Below are positions 25,014 through 33,353 of a stretch of 64,000 nucleotides of DNA, piece after piece. Origin of the DNA: JBFLVU01 sp964589625. GTDB lineage: Bacteria; Acidobacteriota; UBA4820; DSQY01. The notes beneath the pieces are model-generated. The model was not told the origin of the DNA and searched no databases. It saw only the letters and a program-made list of their open reading frames with translations. Numbering within the stretch: the first letter of the stretch is position 1; every line of letters begins with the position of its first letter. The translations under genes and the position numbers were made by a program. The stretch covers positions 65,260-129,259 of the forward strand of contig CAZPSH010000007.1 in the NCBI GenBank assembly GCA_964589625.1, given 5' to 3'.

Positions 25014-26109
25014 ATGATTCTGGAAGAGCACAAGCAGGAGTACCGGACCCTCCGGGAGAAGTCCATCGACCTTCGGGGCTGTCTTTGACGAAGCCGCCAC
25101 CCGTTCCCGCCTCGACTCGATCCACGCCCTGACCGCCGCCCCCGACTTCTGGAACGATCCCCAGAGGGCCGCCGTCCTCCTCAAGGAGCAGCGGGCCCTC
25201 GAGGGCCGGGTGAGCGACCTGGCGCGGCTGGAGCGCCTCCTGGGCGACCTCGACACCCTCCTGGAGTTCGAGGCCGCGGGCGAGGACGCGGGCGCCGAAT
25301 TCGGGTCCACCCTCGAGGACCTTCGCCCCTTCGTGGAGGAGCTCGAGGTGAAGGCCCTCCTCTCCGGCGAACTCGACATCAACAGCGCCATCGTCACGAT
25401 CCACCCCGGGGCCGGCGGGACCGAGAGCCAGGACTGGGCGCTCATGCTTTACCGCATGTACGTCCGCTGGGCCGAGCGCAGGGGGTACGGAGTGGACCTC
25501 TGGGACTACCAGGACGGAGACACGGCGGGGATCAAGTCCGTCACGTTTCTCGTCAAGGGCGACTACGCCTACGGGTACTTGAAGGTGGAGAGCGGTGTCC
25601 ACCGCCTCGTGCGCATCTCGCCCTTCGACGCCGCCGCGCGCCGCCACACCTCCTTCACGTCGGTCTACGTCTCGCCCGAGGTGAACGAGGAGATCGAGAT
25701 CGACGTGGCCGACAAGGATGTGCGCGTGGACATCTATCGGGCGGGGGGCCACGGAGGCCAGAACGTCAACAAGGTCTCGACGGCCGTGCGCATCACCCAC
25801 CTTCCGACGGGCATCGTGGTCACCTGCCAGAACGAGCGCAGCCAGCTCCAAAACCGCGAGACCGCCTGGAAGATCCTGAAGTCGAGGCTCTACCAACTCG
25901 AAATCGAAAAACGGAACAAGGAGCGCCAGGCCTTGGAGGATACCAAGAAGGACATCGCGTGGGGCAGCCAGATCCGGTCCTACGTCCTCCAGCCCTACCG
26001 TCTCGTCAAGGACCACCGGACGGACACCGAGGTGGGCAACGCCGACGCCGTGCTGGACGGGGCCATCGACCCTTTCATCCTGGCGGCGCTCAAGGCGAAG
26101 CTGGCCTGA
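25014..26109 (+). CDS. prfB: Peptide chain release factor 2 (programmed +1 frameshift)
   Basis: Release factor 2, which recognises UGA and UAA stop codons and triggers peptide release. The gene is in two frames. Codons from ATG 25014 (MILEEHKQEYRTLREK) run to an in-frame TGA at 25086-25088. A +1 shift on CTT-TGA-C continues as DEAATRSRLDSIHALTAAP. The stop-codon recognition tripeptide SPF is in RISPFDAAARR and the catalytic GGQ is in AGGHGGQNVNKVS. Total length is about 364 residues, normal for RF2. The in-frame stop is the known autoregulatory device: low RF2 leaves UGA unread and favours the shift. It is not an assembly error. Confidence 0.96.
25074..25089 (+). promoter_or_regulatory. RF2 programmed-frameshift signal
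   Basis: CGGGGC (25074-25079), UGU, then CUU UGA C (25083-25089). This reproduces the E. coli layout (AGGGGG-UAU-CUU-UGA-C) in the same register: an internal Shine-Dalgarno-like element three bases ahead of the slippery CUU and an in-frame UGA followed by C, the poorest termination context. Confidence 0.93.
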
Positions 26110-26134
26110 AACCGGAAATTCCCAGGGAGGCCCC

Positions 26135-26674
26135 ATGAACTCCTCGGACGCCCTCGCACCCGTGGACCCAACGCCCCGGTCGAGGGCCCTTGGTGCTTAC
26201 TTCCAATTCAAGGGCCTGGAGTGGTGCACGGGGGGGGGCCTCCTGCTCCTGGCGGCGCTCCGCACGGGCCACTTCGGCACCTCAGGCCCCCTCCGGCTCG
26301 TCGCCTACTTCCTCCTGCTCTTCGCCGTTCCGTCCGTTTTGCTCTTCACGCTGGGAATCGTCGTCCGCATGAGGCACCCCGCGGGCTGGTGGTGCGGGGT
26401 CACATACGCCGCCGCCGTGGTCGTTTCGAAGAGCGCCGTGGGGATCTCCCAGGTCCCCTTCCGGGTGTGGTACTCCTTTTCCGACCAGCTTCCTCCCACC
26501 ACCCTCCTGGGCCTCAAGGTCTTCAACGTGATCACCGCCGTGGTGCTTGCCCTGGACGTGGCCGCGCTCCTGGCCCTTCTCTCCACCAAAGGCCGCGACT
26601 GCTTCCGCATCGGGTGGAGGAAGGGCCGTCCTCCTCAGGACCGACCGGTGGATCTGGAGGAAGGCGAACGGTGA
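26135..26674 (+). CDS. Small multi-pass membrane protein, unknown function
   Basis: A 179-residue protein with about four membrane segments: near 35-45 (GGGLLLLAAL), 55-78 (LVAYFLLLFAVPSVLLFTLG), 88-102 (VTYAAAVVVSKSAVG) and 130-150 (VITAVVLALDVAALLALL). A charged tail (GRKGRPPQDRPVDLEEGER-like) is probably cytoplasmic. CAGGGAGGCCCC precedes the ATG, 25 bp after prfB, so it may be co-transcribed with prfB. No family is recognised. Confidence 0.65.
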   Translation: MNSSDALAPVDPTPRSRALGAYFQFKGLEWCTGGGLLLLAALRTGHFGTSGPLRLVAYFLLLFAVPSVLLFTLGIVVRMRHPAGWWCGVTYAAAVVVSKSAVGISQVPFRVWYSFSDQLPPTTLLGLKVFNVITAVVLALDVAALLALLSTKGRDCFRIGWRKGRPPQDRPVDLEEGER

Positions 26675-26741
26675 AAGGAATCGCAGGGACCCGGACGAAT
26701 CGCGTGGGGCTCGCGCATCGCGCCGGGGGATCCGGGGGCCC

Positions 26742-27674
26742 TCACTCCTTGTCCCAGGCCAGGACCACCCGTCCCCGGCCCTTCTGCTTGGCACGGTAGA
26801 GGGCGGCGTCGGCCGAACGGATCAAGTCGTCCAGGGTCAGGCATTCGGGCGTTAGGGCGGAGAGCCCGCCGCTGATGCGGACCACCCGCCCGCCCGTATC
26901 CTCCGGGGACAGGGAGGCCACGGCCTCCTCCAGCCGGCGGGTTACCGCCAAGGCCTTCTGGGGAGCCGTCTGGGGAAACAGGACGGTGAACTCGTCCCCT
27001 CCGTACCGGGCGAAGACGTCGTACTTGCGAAGGTGGACTTGCGCCGCCTGGCATACGGAAATCAGGATCCGGTCTCCGAGTTCGTGGCCGCCCGTGTCGT
27101 TGATCTCTTTGAAGTGGTCCACGTCGAAGATGAAAAGGGACAGCTGGAGATCCAGGCGGCGGCTGCGCTCCATTTCGGCCTGTGCGAGCTCAAGGAAGTG
27201 ACGCCGGTTGTAAATCTTGGTCAGGCCGTCCGTGGTGGAGAGCTCCAGCAGAAGGGCGTTCTTCTGCCTCAATTCGTCTTCGAGGATTTTTCTTCTCAGG
27301 TGTGCGGCGGCCCGGGCCACGAGTTCGCCGGGGTGGAAGGGCTTCACGATGTAGTCCTGGGCTCCCGCCGAAAGGAGCTTCACCTTCTGGTCCACCTCGC
27401 CCACCGCCGTGAGGATGAGGACGGGGACCTTCTCCAATTCCGGGCGCGAGGCCCGCATCTGCAGGAACTTGAACCCGTCCATGGCGGGCATCACGAGGTC
27501 GCACAGCACGAGGTCCACGGGGTTGTCCAGGAGAGTGCGGAACCCCTCGATGCCGTCGCCCGCCTCCAGGAAGACGGTCTCGGGGTCCTCCGCCTTCAGG
27601 ATCTCCCGGATCTCCGCGCGGAGGCCCTGGGAATCGTCCACGATGAGGATGCAGGGAGGTCGCCTTCCGGTCAT
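26742..27674 (-). CDS. Response regulator with diguanylate cyclase (GGDEF) output
   Basis: A 310-residue two-domain signalling protein that should make cyclic di-GMP from GTP when phosphorylated. The receiver (about 8-125) has the acidic pair in ILIVDDSQ, the phospho-acceptor in LVLCDLVMPAMDGFKFLQM, and the conserved Lys in DYIVKPFHPGEL. A short coiled linker (RRKILEDELRQKNALLLELS) leads to the GGDEF domain (about 150-305). That domain has DGLTKIYNRRHFLE, FDVDHFKEINDTGGHELGD and the intact active site RYGGDEFTVLFP. An RxxD inhibitory site is not obvious. The ATG overlaps the NagZ-like stop (ATGA), ending the four-gene minus-strand run from ppiD. Confidence 0.93.
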   Translation of the reverse strand: MTGRRPPCILIVDDSQGLRAEIREILKAEDPETVFLEAGDGIEGFRTLLDNPVDLVLCDLVMPAMDGFKFLQMRASRPELEKVPVLILTAVGEVDQKVKLLSAGAQDYIVKPFHPGELVARAAAHLRRKILEDELRQKNALLLELSTTDGLTKIYNRRHFLELAQAEMERSRRLDLQLSLFIFDVDHFKEINDTGGHELGDRILISVCQAAQVHLRKYDVFARYGGDEFTVLFPQTAPQKALAVTRRLEEAVASLSPEDTGGRVVRISGGLSALTPECLTLDDLIRSADAALYRAKQKGRGRVVLAWDKE

Positions 27675-28600
27675 GGCTTCCGCCTTTTCGAAACCTCGGC
27701 CAACCTGGACGAGGCCTCCGCAAAGGCCCGACTTCTGCTCGCGGAAGCCAGCGCCTGGAGAACCTCCTCCTGAGGATACACCACGATGGCCGCATCCGCT
27801 CCCGCGCCCAGGCCAGTCTCCAAACGCTGGGACAAGGGGCCCTCCCCATCCAGGGCGCCCATGGCCAGGTCGTCGGTAAGGAGGATTCCGTTCACACCCA
27901 TGGCGCGCAATTCCGCGTAAACCTCCCGGTTCAGGGAGGTGGGAGAAGGGTCGGCGTAGCATGGCGCCCTGGCGTGGGCCACCATCACGGAGGGGGCCTC
28001 CGCCGCCAGACGCCGGTAGGGCTCGAGGTGGTCCCGGCGGGCATCGGCTCCCCCTTCCAGGAGGGGAAGTTCCACGTGGCTGTCCACGCATGACCCGCCC
28101 AGCCCCGGATAGTGCTTGAGACAGCCCCGCACTCCGGCCCGCTCCAGGCCCTTGAGAAAGGCCCGACAACAGGCCGTAACCACCCCGGGGTCCTCCCCGT
28201 AGACCCTCCCCTCCAGGCCCGTGCCGGGGAGGGCGGGGGCCAGGTCGGCCACGGGGGCAAAGTCGTCCGTGAAGCCGAGGTCCCTCAGGTGCTCGCCCAT
28301 CTCGTAGGCGAGGGCCTCCACGCGCCGCGCGTCGCCGGCCATGTCGGAGGCGCCAGGGTAGCGCGCGCCGAGGGCGGAGAGGCGGCTCACCCTCCCGCCC
28401 TCCTGGTCCAGGGCGAGCCGGGGCGGCGTCCCGGGAAGCGCTTCCCGCACGCAGGCGCACAACTCGCGCACTTGGGACGCGCTCTTGAGGTGGCGGGCGA
28501 ACAGGAGGACTCCGTAAGGGCGGACCTCCCGGAGGAAGCCTTCCAGCCCCCCCCCGGGGGCCCAGCCGTCCGGCGTGACGAAGAGGGGAGCGAGGTTCAC
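27671..28600 (-). CDS. nagZ: Glycoside hydrolase family 3, beta-N-acetylglucosaminidase (NagZ-like)
   Basis: A 309-residue single-domain GH3 enzyme, the size and layout of NagZ, which removes GlcNAc from muropeptides during peptidoglycan recycling. RPYGVLLFARHLKSASQV opens the barrel and LALDQEGGRVSRL is the substrate-binding strand. KHYPGLGGSCVDSHVELP corresponds to the KHFPGHG...DSH motif with the flexible catalytic loop, and ILLTDDLAMGAL holds the nucleophile Asp. The second Gly-His of KHFPGHG is replaced (KHYPGLG). GTG 28600 is chosen because it overlaps the previous stop (GTGA) and the protein then begins at the expected position. No signal peptide, consistent with cytoplasmic NagZ. Confidence 0.85.
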   Translation of the reverse strand: MNLAPLFVTPDGWAPGGGLEGFLREVRPYGVLLFARHLKSASQVRELCACVREALPGTPPRLALDQEGGRVSRLSALGARYPGASDMAGDARRVEALAYEMGEHLRDLGFTDDFAPVADLAPALPGTGLEGRVYGEDPGVVTACCRAFLKGLERAGVRGCLKHYPGLGGSCVDSHVELPLLEGGADARRDHLEPYRRLAAEAPSVMVAHARAPCYADPSPTSLNREVYAELRAMGVNGILLTDDLAMGALDGEGPLSQRLETGLGAGADAAIVVYPQEEVLQALASASRSRAFAEASSRLAEVSKRRKP

Positions 28601-29622
28601 TTCGAAGCCCCTTGCGGCGGCGCGGGAGGCAAGTCTACGGCATAGAGAGTGGGCGTGCGGGAAGCCCCCCACGTCAAGACCCAGACCCGGGAGCCGTCCA
28701 GGACCGGTTCGACGAGGAGGCTCCCTTCGGGGCACCGCCACGTCCAGAGGGCCTTTCCGTCCGCCGGGGAGAGCAAAACAAGGCGGTCACCGGCAGCCTC
28801 GGCCAGGAGGAGGCCCTGGGGAATCTTGCAGGGGCCAAAGGCGGGACGCCCTTCGGTCCGGTAGTGCCAGACGACCTGCCCAGAGGGTCGCATGGCCCTC
28901 AGGAAGTGGTTGGAGGTCGCGAAGAAGACGAGTCCGTCCGAGGCCGCGGGTGGTCCTGTGAGGCCGCCGCCCGCACGGTACTTCAGGATGAGCCGGCCGT
29001 CCCGGTCCCTCAGAGCCACGAGCGTGCCGGAGGAGGTCCCCGTGTAGATCCGATCCCCCGCGAGCACCGCGCTTTCGGGGGATTCCTTCCTGGGCGTCCA
29101 CGTCCAGCGCAAATCTCCCTCGGGCCCGAAACGCGCCGCCTCCCCCGCCCCCCTCACCCACCAGCCTCCGTCGCCGAGAGCCTGGGCGGAGACGGGCGAA
29201 AAGGGCAAAAGCCGGACGTCCCCCGAGGGCAGAACCAGTCGGTCCCTGCATAGCACGGCGGGACGCGGTCGGCCCGGGAGAAGGGCGATCGCGCCCTCGA
29301 AGCCATCCGCCTCGATCTTGGGGAGGCCCGCCTCGATCCGCCAGAGGAGACCCTTTCCGTCCAGGACCCAAACGGCCCCCGCGCAGGACAGGGGAGCCAC
29401 TGCCGGATCCAGATGGGCCGTGGAGCACTGGGGCGCCGCCTCTCCTGGGGGGAGGATCTGCATCCTCCCCTCCTCCCCGAACAGATAAAGGGTGCCGTCG
29501 AGAACCACCGGAGACCAGCGAACTTCCACGTCCAGACCCAGCCCGGCCGCCGAGGCCGCCGAGGCGAGGAGGAGGCAGGCCATCCCGAACAGAAGCCTCC
29601 GCAGACGCAGGGGAGGTCTCAT
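28597..29622 (-). CDS. Exported PQQ-like beta-propeller protein
   Basis: A 341-residue secreted or periplasmic protein with a clear signal peptide (LLFGMACLLLASAASAAG). The mature part is built of repeated blades of the PQQ/BamB-like type: GTLYLFGEEGRMQIL, GDRIYTGTSSGTLVALRDRDG, GLVFFATSNHFLRAM, SGQVVWHYRTEGRP, DGKALWTWRCPEG. Such propellers serve as scaffolds (BamB) or bind cofactors; no catalytic Asp/Glu set for PQQ enzymes is seen, so a scaffold is likelier. The ATG at 29622 is used; an in-frame GTG at 29631 is possible. It lies 13 bp after ppiD and overlaps the NagZ-like gene by 4 bp, which places it in an envelope-related operon. Confidence 0.78.
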   Translation of the reverse strand: MRPPLRLRRLLFGMACLLLASAASAAGLGLDVEVRWSPVVLDGTLYLFGEEGRMQILPPGEAAPQCSTAHLDPAVAPLSCAGAVWVLDGKGLLWRIEAGLPKIEADGFEGAIALLPGRPRPAVLCRDRLVLPSGDVRLLPFSPVSAQALGDGGWWVRGAGEAARFGPEGDLRWTWTPRKESPESAVLAGDRIYTGTSSGTLVALRDRDGRLILKYRAGGGLTGPPAASDGLVFFATSNHFLRAMRPSGQVVWHYRTEGRPAFGPCKIPQGLLLAEAAGDRLVLLSPADGKALWTWRCPEGSLLVEPVLDGSRVWVLTWGASRTPTLYAVDLPPAPPQGASK

Positions 29623-29635
29623 GGTCCGCACCGGA

Positions 29636-31600
29636 TCAGGAGCGGTCGGCCGGATCGAGCTTCTGGATGAGGGACGTGTTGAACTCGATGGCCTTTTCCG
29701 CCTCCAGCTCCTTCCTGCGGGCCTCCAGGTAATCGTCCAGAAATTGGGTGGCGGCCTCCCGGCGCTGGGTCCGGTCGAAATCGAGCCGCTGTTTCTCGAA
29801 GGCGGCCATGTCTGCCGCCTGCCTCTCGGTCACCACGCCCACCACGTAGGCGAACTTGGTCTTCACCGGCCCGACGACGTCGCCCACGTTGGCCTTCAGG
29901 AGGGCCCCATTCAGTTGCGCATCGAAGCCCACCCCGGGGAGGCTGCCCTTGGCATTGATGAGCCCCGAGGCCTGGGCCGACAGTCCGGCGGCCTTGGCCT
30001 CGGATTCGAGGGCCGAAGCGCTTGAGGCTCCGGCGCGCAACTGGTAGGCCTTCGTCTTGGCGTGCTCGAAGGCCCTCTCATCCTTCCACTGGCGCTCCAG
30101 GTCCTGGCGCACCTCCTCGAAGGCGGCGGGGTGGGGCGGCTCCACCTTGAGGACCTTGAAGCGGACGAAGGTGTCCCGGACCTTGACCTCCTCCGACCAC
30201 TTGCCCGCCTCGGCCTTGAAGACCGCTTCCGACAGCTTGGGGTCGCGACCCAGGGCGCCCATCGTGTCCTTCTTGGCGAAGGGCTTCTCGATCTTGATGA
30301 CCTCCAGGGAGAACTTGGCGGCGGCCGCCTTCACACCGGCTTCGTCCGCCGCCTCCGAGAGGGCCTTCCGGGCCTCCTCCAGGAGGGTTTTGGTCTGCTT
30401 CTGGTAAGCGGGGTCGCCGAGGATCATGGCCTGACGGACCTGCTCCTTCACCTCGTCGAAGGGCTTGGCGCCGCCGCCGATCCCCGTGAGCCGGATCACG
30501 TGGTAGCCGAAGGCCGTTTCCACCGGGCCCAGCACCTCGCCCACGGTCTTGGCTTGGTCGAAGACCGCCGCAGAGAAGGCGGGCACCATCCTCTCCCGGG
30601 GGAACCACCCGAGATCTCCGCCCTGGCCCGCGTTGGAGGTGTCTTCCGAGAACTGCCGGGCCAGGACCGCAAACTCTTCGCCGGCCCTGACCTTGGAAAG
30701 GACTTCCTCGGCCTGCTTCCGGGCCTCCGCGCGCTTGGAGGGCGGGTCGCCCTCGGAGGAGCGGATGAGGATGTGGCTCGCGCGCCTCTGGTTCGCGGGC
30801 GTGGAGAATTGGGCGAGGTGCCCCTGGTAGTATTCCTTCAGGCGGGCGTCGTCGATGCGGATGGCCCGCCGGATCGAAGCCTCGGAGACCTGGACGAACT
30901 CCATGGACCGCTTCTCGGGCGCCTCAAGGTCCTTTTTACGCGTCTCGAAATACGCCTTGAGTTCGGCTTCTGACGGGATGGGAACCAGTTGCAGGAACTT
31001 GGCCGAGGGGACGAGGGCGAGCATGGCGTTGACCTTCTCGTTTTCCTCGACGAAGCGGCGTTTCAACTCCTCGGGGGACACGTACGAGGCGTCCGTCAGG
31101 AAGTTCCGGAGCTTCTCCACCACGAGTTCGTTCCGCATCACCGCCTCGAACTCCGAGGCGGAAATCCCCATCCTGGCGAGGGCTTCCGGATACTCGGTGG
31201 CGGGATCCTGAAACCGGTACATGCGCTGGATGGCCTCAGCCACCTCCCTGTCGCCCACGTGCAGACCGTACTTCCTCGCGAGCTGGGCGAGGATGATCTG
31301 GTCCGCCATCCCGTCGGCCACGCGCTGGGGCGCGCCCTTCAGGAAATTGTCGTTGAAGTTGTCCCCGAGCATGCGTTTCATCTGCTCGGTGTAGAAGCGG
31401 TACTGCAACTGGAAGACGCCGGGCGGCAGGCTGTCCTCGCCGACTTTCACGGCGAACTCCGGCCCGAACATGGAGGCTCCCCTCTCGGCCTCCAGACCGC
31501 CCCCCCACATGGTGAACATGGCGGCGATGAAGGCGAAAACGAGAACCCAGAGGAGGATCTTGAGCGATCCCATGGTGCGCATGGTCTTGAGCACGTTCAT
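29636..31600 (-). CDS. ppiD: Periplasmic chaperone / peptidyl-prolyl isomerase, PpiD-like
   Basis: A 654-residue inner-membrane-anchored folding factor facing the periplasm. One TM helix near the N-terminus (ILLWVLVFAFIAAMFTMWGGG) is followed by a SurA-N-like chaperone domain with FLKGAPQRVADGMADQIILA and EFEAVMRNELVVEKLRNFL. A parvulin domain follows (about 270-375): RRASHILIRSSEGDPP, FAVLARQFSEDTSNAGQGGD, LGWFPRERMVPAFSAAVFD, FGYHVIRLTGI. A second, degenerate parvulin-like region and a long helical C-terminus follow. The order matches PpiD. GGAGG lies ahead of the ATG and a promoter 31 bp upstream. It is the first gene of a run with a propeller protein, NagZ-like enzyme and diguanylate cyclase. 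Confidence 0.9.
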   Translation of the reverse strand: MNVLKTMRTMGSLKILLWVLVFAFIAAMFTMWGGGLEAERGASMFGPEFAVKVGEDSLPPGVFQLQYRFYTEQMKRMLGDNFNDNFLKGAPQRVADGMADQIILAQLARKYGLHVGDREVAEAIQRMYRFQDPATEYPEALARMGISASEFEAVMRNELVVEKLRNFLTDASYVSPEELKRRFVEENEKVNAMLALVPSAKFLQLVPIPSEAELKAYFETRKKDLEAPEKRSMEFVQVSEASIRRAIRIDDARLKEYYQGHLAQFSTPANQRRASHILIRSSEGDPPSKRAEARKQAEEVLSKVRAGEEFAVLARQFSEDTSNAGQGGDLGWFPRERMVPAFSAAVFDQAKTVGEVLGPVETAFGYHVIRLTGIGGGAKPFDEVKEQVRQAMILGDPAYQKQTKTLLEEARKALSEAADEAGVKAAAAKFSLEVIKIEKPFAKKDTMGALGRDPKLSEAVFKAEAGKWSEEVKVRDTFVRFKVLKVEPPHPAAFEEVRQDLERQWKDERAFEHAKTKAYQLRAGASSASALESEAKAAGLSAQASGLINAKGSLPGVGFDAQLNGALLKANVGDVVGPVKTKFAYVVGVVTERQAADMAAFEKQRLDFDRTQRREAATQFLDDYLEARRKELEAEKAIEFNTSLIQKLDPADRS

Positions 31601-31907
31601 CGAGGCGGTCCTCCAAAGTGCAAGAACTTCATTCTACTCGCCATTCCGGCCACGCGCAAGGCTGGTGAGCGGTTGCGATGCCCCTCTCCGGTCACGTCGC
31701 CAGCACCGCGGCCCCGGGCTCGAGGCCCGCCGCGAACTCTCGGCTCGCTCTTCTCTGGACCCGAGACTTCGTTTGTGAGCGCACCTCGGCGTGCTTGCGG
31801 CGAGCCGTCGTCGCGCCCCCGGCTTTTGAAGGCGCCTGGCACCTACCCGACCGCACCGTTTCGTTGATTCGCCGCATCCTTCCTCCTACACTGGCTTCGG
31901 AGGCCCG
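31601..31907. other. Divergent intergenic region ppiD/lpxB
   Basis: About 300 bp without a gene. It holds the ppiD promoter (31631-31659). TTGATT (31864-31869), N17, TACACT (31887-31892) just ahead of lpxB is a weaker candidate, because its start point would fall on the lpxB ribosome site. Nothing else is recognisable. Confidence 0.5.
31631..31659 (-). promoter_or_regulatory. Sigma70-type promoter for the ppiD operon
   Basis: On the minus strand TTGCGC (31659-31654), a 17-bp spacer and TAGAAT (31636-31631) precede the ppiD ATG by 31 bp. Same consensus as the rpmB promoter. Confidence 0.6.
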
Positions 31908-33074
31908 ATGGGGAACGCGCGGAACATGATGGTAGTGGCCGGAGAGCACTCGGGCGACCGGCACGCGGCGGCCCTGGTCCGGGCCTTCGGGCAGACGGAC
32001 GCCACGGCGTCCTGGTTCGGCGCCGGGGGACCCTCTCTGGCGGGCGCGGGTGCCGAGATCCTCGTTCCCATGGAGCGCCTTGCGGTAGTCGGGATCGGAG
32101 AGGTTTTGTCCCGCCTCCCTTCCCTTTGGCGGGACCTGGGCCTCCTCAAGGAGGCGCTGAAGGCGCGGAGGCCGGACGCGGTCGTTCTGGTGGACTTTCC
32201 CGACTTCAATTTCAGGCTGGCCCGCAGAGCGCGGGCCCTCGGGATCCCGGTCGTGTACTACATCACGCCCCAGGTCTGGGCCTGGCGGAAGGGCCGGACG
32301 CGGTTCCTGAGGGACACGGTGGACCTCTGCCTCGTAATCTTCCCCTTCGAAGAAACCTTCCTGCGGGATCGCGGCGTCCGGGCCCGTTTCGTCGGCCATC
32401 CCCTCGCGGAGCTGGCCGGGCCGCCCTCCGCCCGGGAGGCGTTTCTCGCCCGCCACGGACTTCCCGCGGACAGACCCGCCGTGGCACTTCTGCCGGGAAG
32501 CCGCGCATCGGAGGTCCGGCGCAACCTACCGATCCTGGCTGAGGCGGGAGCCCTGCTCGCGGGCCGCCGGCCCGGGATCTCCTTGCTGATCCCCTGGGCC
32601 GAGGGCCTCCCCGAGTCCCTTTGGGAGCCCTTCGCCGGCGGTCCGCTCCGACGAGTGGTCGGCGAATACCTGGACGTGCTGGGCCACGCGGACGCTGCCG
32701 CCGTGGCCTCGGGCACCGCCACCCTCGAAGCCGCCCTCTTGGGCGTTCCGCAGGTCATCGTCTATCGGGTGAAGGGGATCACCTACGAAGTGGGTCGCCG
32801 CCTCGTGAAGATCCCGAGGGTGGGGCTGCCGAACGTCGTGCTGGGGCGGAACGCCGTCCCGGAACTGATCCAGGACGCGTTTACGGGCCCGAAGGTTTGC
32901 GAGGAGATGGAGCGGATTCTGGGGGGCGGGGCGGAGGAAAGGGACCGAGCCGCAGCCATCGCCGCCGAGGTCCGAAAAAAATTGGGCGAAGGCCAAGCCT
33001 CCGCCCGTGCGGCACGCGCGTTGGTCGAATTCGTGGAGGGGATCAGACGGCCTTCTGGACCTTGCCGGCCTTGA
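31908..33074 (+). CDS. lpxB: Lipid-A-disaccharide synthase
   Basis: A 388-residue family-19 glycosyltransferase that condenses UDP-2,3-diacylglucosamine with lipid X to make lipid A disaccharide at the cytoplasmic face of the inner membrane. Recognisable stretches are MMVVAGEHSGDRHAAALV, FGAGGPSLAGAGAEILVPME, VVLVDFPDFNFRLARRA, GIPVVYYITPQVWAWRKGR, FVGHPLAE, ALLPGSRASEVRRNLPILAE and VASGTATLEAALLGVPQVIVYR. Length is standard. CGGAGG precedes the ATG. Its 3' end overlaps the convergent rpmB by 32 bp. It shows the organism makes lipid A, i.e. a Gram-negative envelope; the other lpx genes are not in this window. Confidence 0.95.
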   Translation: MGNARNMMVVAGEHSGDRHAAALVRAFGQTDATASWFGAGGPSLAGAGAEILVPMERLAVVGIGEVLSRLPSLWRDLGLLKEALKARRPDAVVLVDFPDFNFRLARRARALGIPVVYYITPQVWAWRKGRTRFLRDTVDLCLVIFPFEETFLRDRGVRARFVGHPLAELAGPPSAREAFLARHGLPADRPAVALLPGSRASEVRRNLPILAEAGALLAGRRPGISLLIPWAEGLPESLWEPFAGGPLRRVVGEYLDVLGHADAAAVASGTATLEAALLGVPQVIVYRVKGITYEVGRRLVKIPRVGLPNVVLGRNAVPELIQDAFTGPKVCEEMERILGGGAEERDRAAAIAAEVRKKLGEGQASARAARALVEFVEGIRRPSGPCRP

Positions 33075-33234
33075 TGCACTTGGTGCAGACGCGAAGGGTC
33101 TTTGTAGTCCCATTGACGTCGGCCTTCACGTTCTGGAGGTTGGGCAGCCAGCGCCGCTTGGTGAGGTTGTGGGCGTGGCTGACGTTGTTGCCCACGGAGG
33201 GCTTCTTTCCGCAGATATCGCACACCTTCGCCAT
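33043..33234 (-). CDS. rpmB: 50S ribosomal protein L28 (zinc-binding form)
   Basis: A 63-residue ribosomal protein L28. The N-terminus MAKVCDICGKKPSVGNNVSH and the central HNLTKRRWLPNLQNV with VCTKCIKAGKV at the end are typical. The two Cys pairs (CDIC and CTKC) mark the zinc-binding (C+) form. The ATG at 33234 is preceded by AAGGAGTTTCACC; the longer open frame to 33288 covers the promoter. The stop overlaps the convergent lpxB 3' end by 32 bp. Confidence 0.96.
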   Translation of the reverse strand: MAKVCDICGKKPSVGNNVSHAHNLTKRRWLPNLQNVKADVNGTTKTLRVCTKCIKAGKVQKAV

Positions 33235-33259
33235 GGTGAAACTCCTTCGCGAAAGCGCA

Positions 33260-33288
33260 TTTATACCAGAAGGCGCGGCGAAGTGCAA
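33260..33288 (-). promoter_or_regulatory. Sigma70-type promoter for rpmB
   Basis: On the minus strand TTGCAC (33288-33283), 17-bp spacer, TATAAA (33265-33260), about 26 bp ahead of the rpmB ATG. This is one of the best promoter matches in the window. Confidence 0.75.
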
Positions 33289-33353
33289 GAGGACGTAGGG
33301 GTTGTGACTCGGCGAGAGGGCCGGTCCGCGAAGGCCCTTAGGGGGATCGGGCC

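Noticed and set aside
23470..26136. Very long minus-strand open frame opposite guaB and prfB
   Set aside because: It has no similarity to any family, lies entirely antisense to two certain genes, and is the expected shadow of GC-rich third positions.
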